A stretch of 64,000 bases of DNA from Aspidapion aeneum. Taxonomy: Eukaryota > Arthropoda > Insecta > Coleoptera > Brentidae. This document shows positions 63,351 through 64,000 of the stretch, piece by piece. A program made the position numbers and the translations under genes. The DNA lies in the NCBI GenBank assembly GCA_963576565.1, contig OY755045.1:38460667-38524666 (forward strand). The letters run 5' to 3'. The number at the start of each line of letters is the position of its first letter. The stretch's first letter is position 1. Under the pieces are notes generated by a model. It made no database searches, was not told the DNA's origin, and worked only from the letters and a program-made list of their open reading frames with translations.

Positions 63351-64000
63351 CAGTTAGGGAATCTATCATATACATAATATTCCAATACCCACGATAATTG
63401 CCAATTCATGATGCAAACATGAGTCCTTGCGGTCCTTAAGCAAAAATGACCTGATTGGTTGCTTTCAATTACATATGCATATTATTTCCTTATAGTACGT
63501 ATTATGGCAATACCTACGGTACCTTATGATGCATAATGCAAACATATTTGAAATAGCAATGTCACTGGGTATAAGTCTATCCTTTTTCCGGTCCTTAAGA
63601 TAAAATGTCCTAATTGGTTATACTTCTACGAATACATATTTTATTCTTGTATTCGTCACGTCAAATCATCGGCTCAGAGTTGACAAAAACTCTATCTATG
63701 TAAATTTGGTGTAAACATTGTGTAAATGGGTAAAAGGGAGTATGGAAATACTCCGTATATGGTTTCCATACGTATGTGTCGGTGTCGACGCCAGACAAAA
63801 TTAATTGTTTAATTTTTCCATTTTTGTGTACATAAAATTTCTAATATCCAAATTTTAAGGAAAGTGTTATTGACCATTTTACTACTAGTAAAATACGCAG
63901 ACTATTATTTTTAAAACAGTTAAGAGAGTTACTGTACACTATTAATATAAATATTTGTTGTACTTTTTATGCAAAATAAAAATATATTTTTTTTTGTAAT
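63351..64000. repeat. Weak tandem pair near the window end
   Basis: TTGCGGTCCTTAAGCAAAAATGACCTGATTGG-type sequence (63428) recurs as CGGTCCTTAAGATAAAATGT..CCTAATTGG (63589), with ATGATGCA.AATGCAAACAT blocks before each. No gene seen to the window end. Confidence 0.5.

Overview
This is a eukaryotic, intron-rich, AT-rich and very transposon-rich genomic window, almost certainly from an insect. The signs are spliced host genes with GT-AG introns, insect-type mariner, Tigger/pogo and hAT-like elements, RTE-like and jockey-like LINEs, a Penelope-like GIY-YIG relic and many foldback MITEs with 'acagggtgt' ends. A beetle is possible, but the sequence alone does not settle the order. No bacterial operon structure and no CRISPR array were seen.

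Two conserved host genes run tail to tail. On the + strand, positions 515-25385 carry the 3' part of a LENG8 homologue (SAC3/GANP-family protein) in five exons: 515-708, 16762-17311, 18450-18648, 19205-19412 and 25223-25385. All splice phases agree. On the - strand, positions 56802 down to 38026 carry the 3' part of a PAIP1 homologue (MIF4G region plus acidic C-terminus) in four exons, also phase-consistent. The 5' exons of both genes lie outside the window. Everything else is intron or intergenic DNA, largely made of transposable elements.

The most unusual locus is in the 16-kb LENG8 intron. At 7468-10024 lies an intact 2.5-kb open frame with a strong splice acceptor and no ATG before its RS-rich start. 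It resembles the gag (LAP2alpha-like) protein of DIRS-type retroelements and carries that domain twice. The upstream LENG8 RS exon would splice into it in frame (phase 2) and give a predicted RS-domain/gag fusion, while also splicing in frame to the normal LENG8 exon at 16762. Two decayed tandem copies of the 3' half follow (10165-12940). One of them holds a hAT-like MITE with an exact 8-bp target duplication.

Other highlights are: a foldback element with TATCGAAA-type minisatellite arms (3748-4928); a minisatellite-filled hAT-like element nested in a foldback element (13578-15047); a three-level nest of DNA transposons just behind the PAIP1 stop codon (36201-37970); a tRNA-like palindrome (40403-40599); an internally deleted mariner (42287-43233); an RTE-like LINE with a long intact frame inserted into ORF1 of a jockey-like LINE with a 14-bp duplication (48783-51331 in about 48549-55440); a 153-bp palindromic satellite open on both strands (55440-56390); a second RTE copy carrying a TA-flanked MITE and a perfect zero-spacer 366-bp palindrome with its own 14-bp target duplication (59407-59803); and a Penelope-like GIY-YIG fragment (61732-61992).
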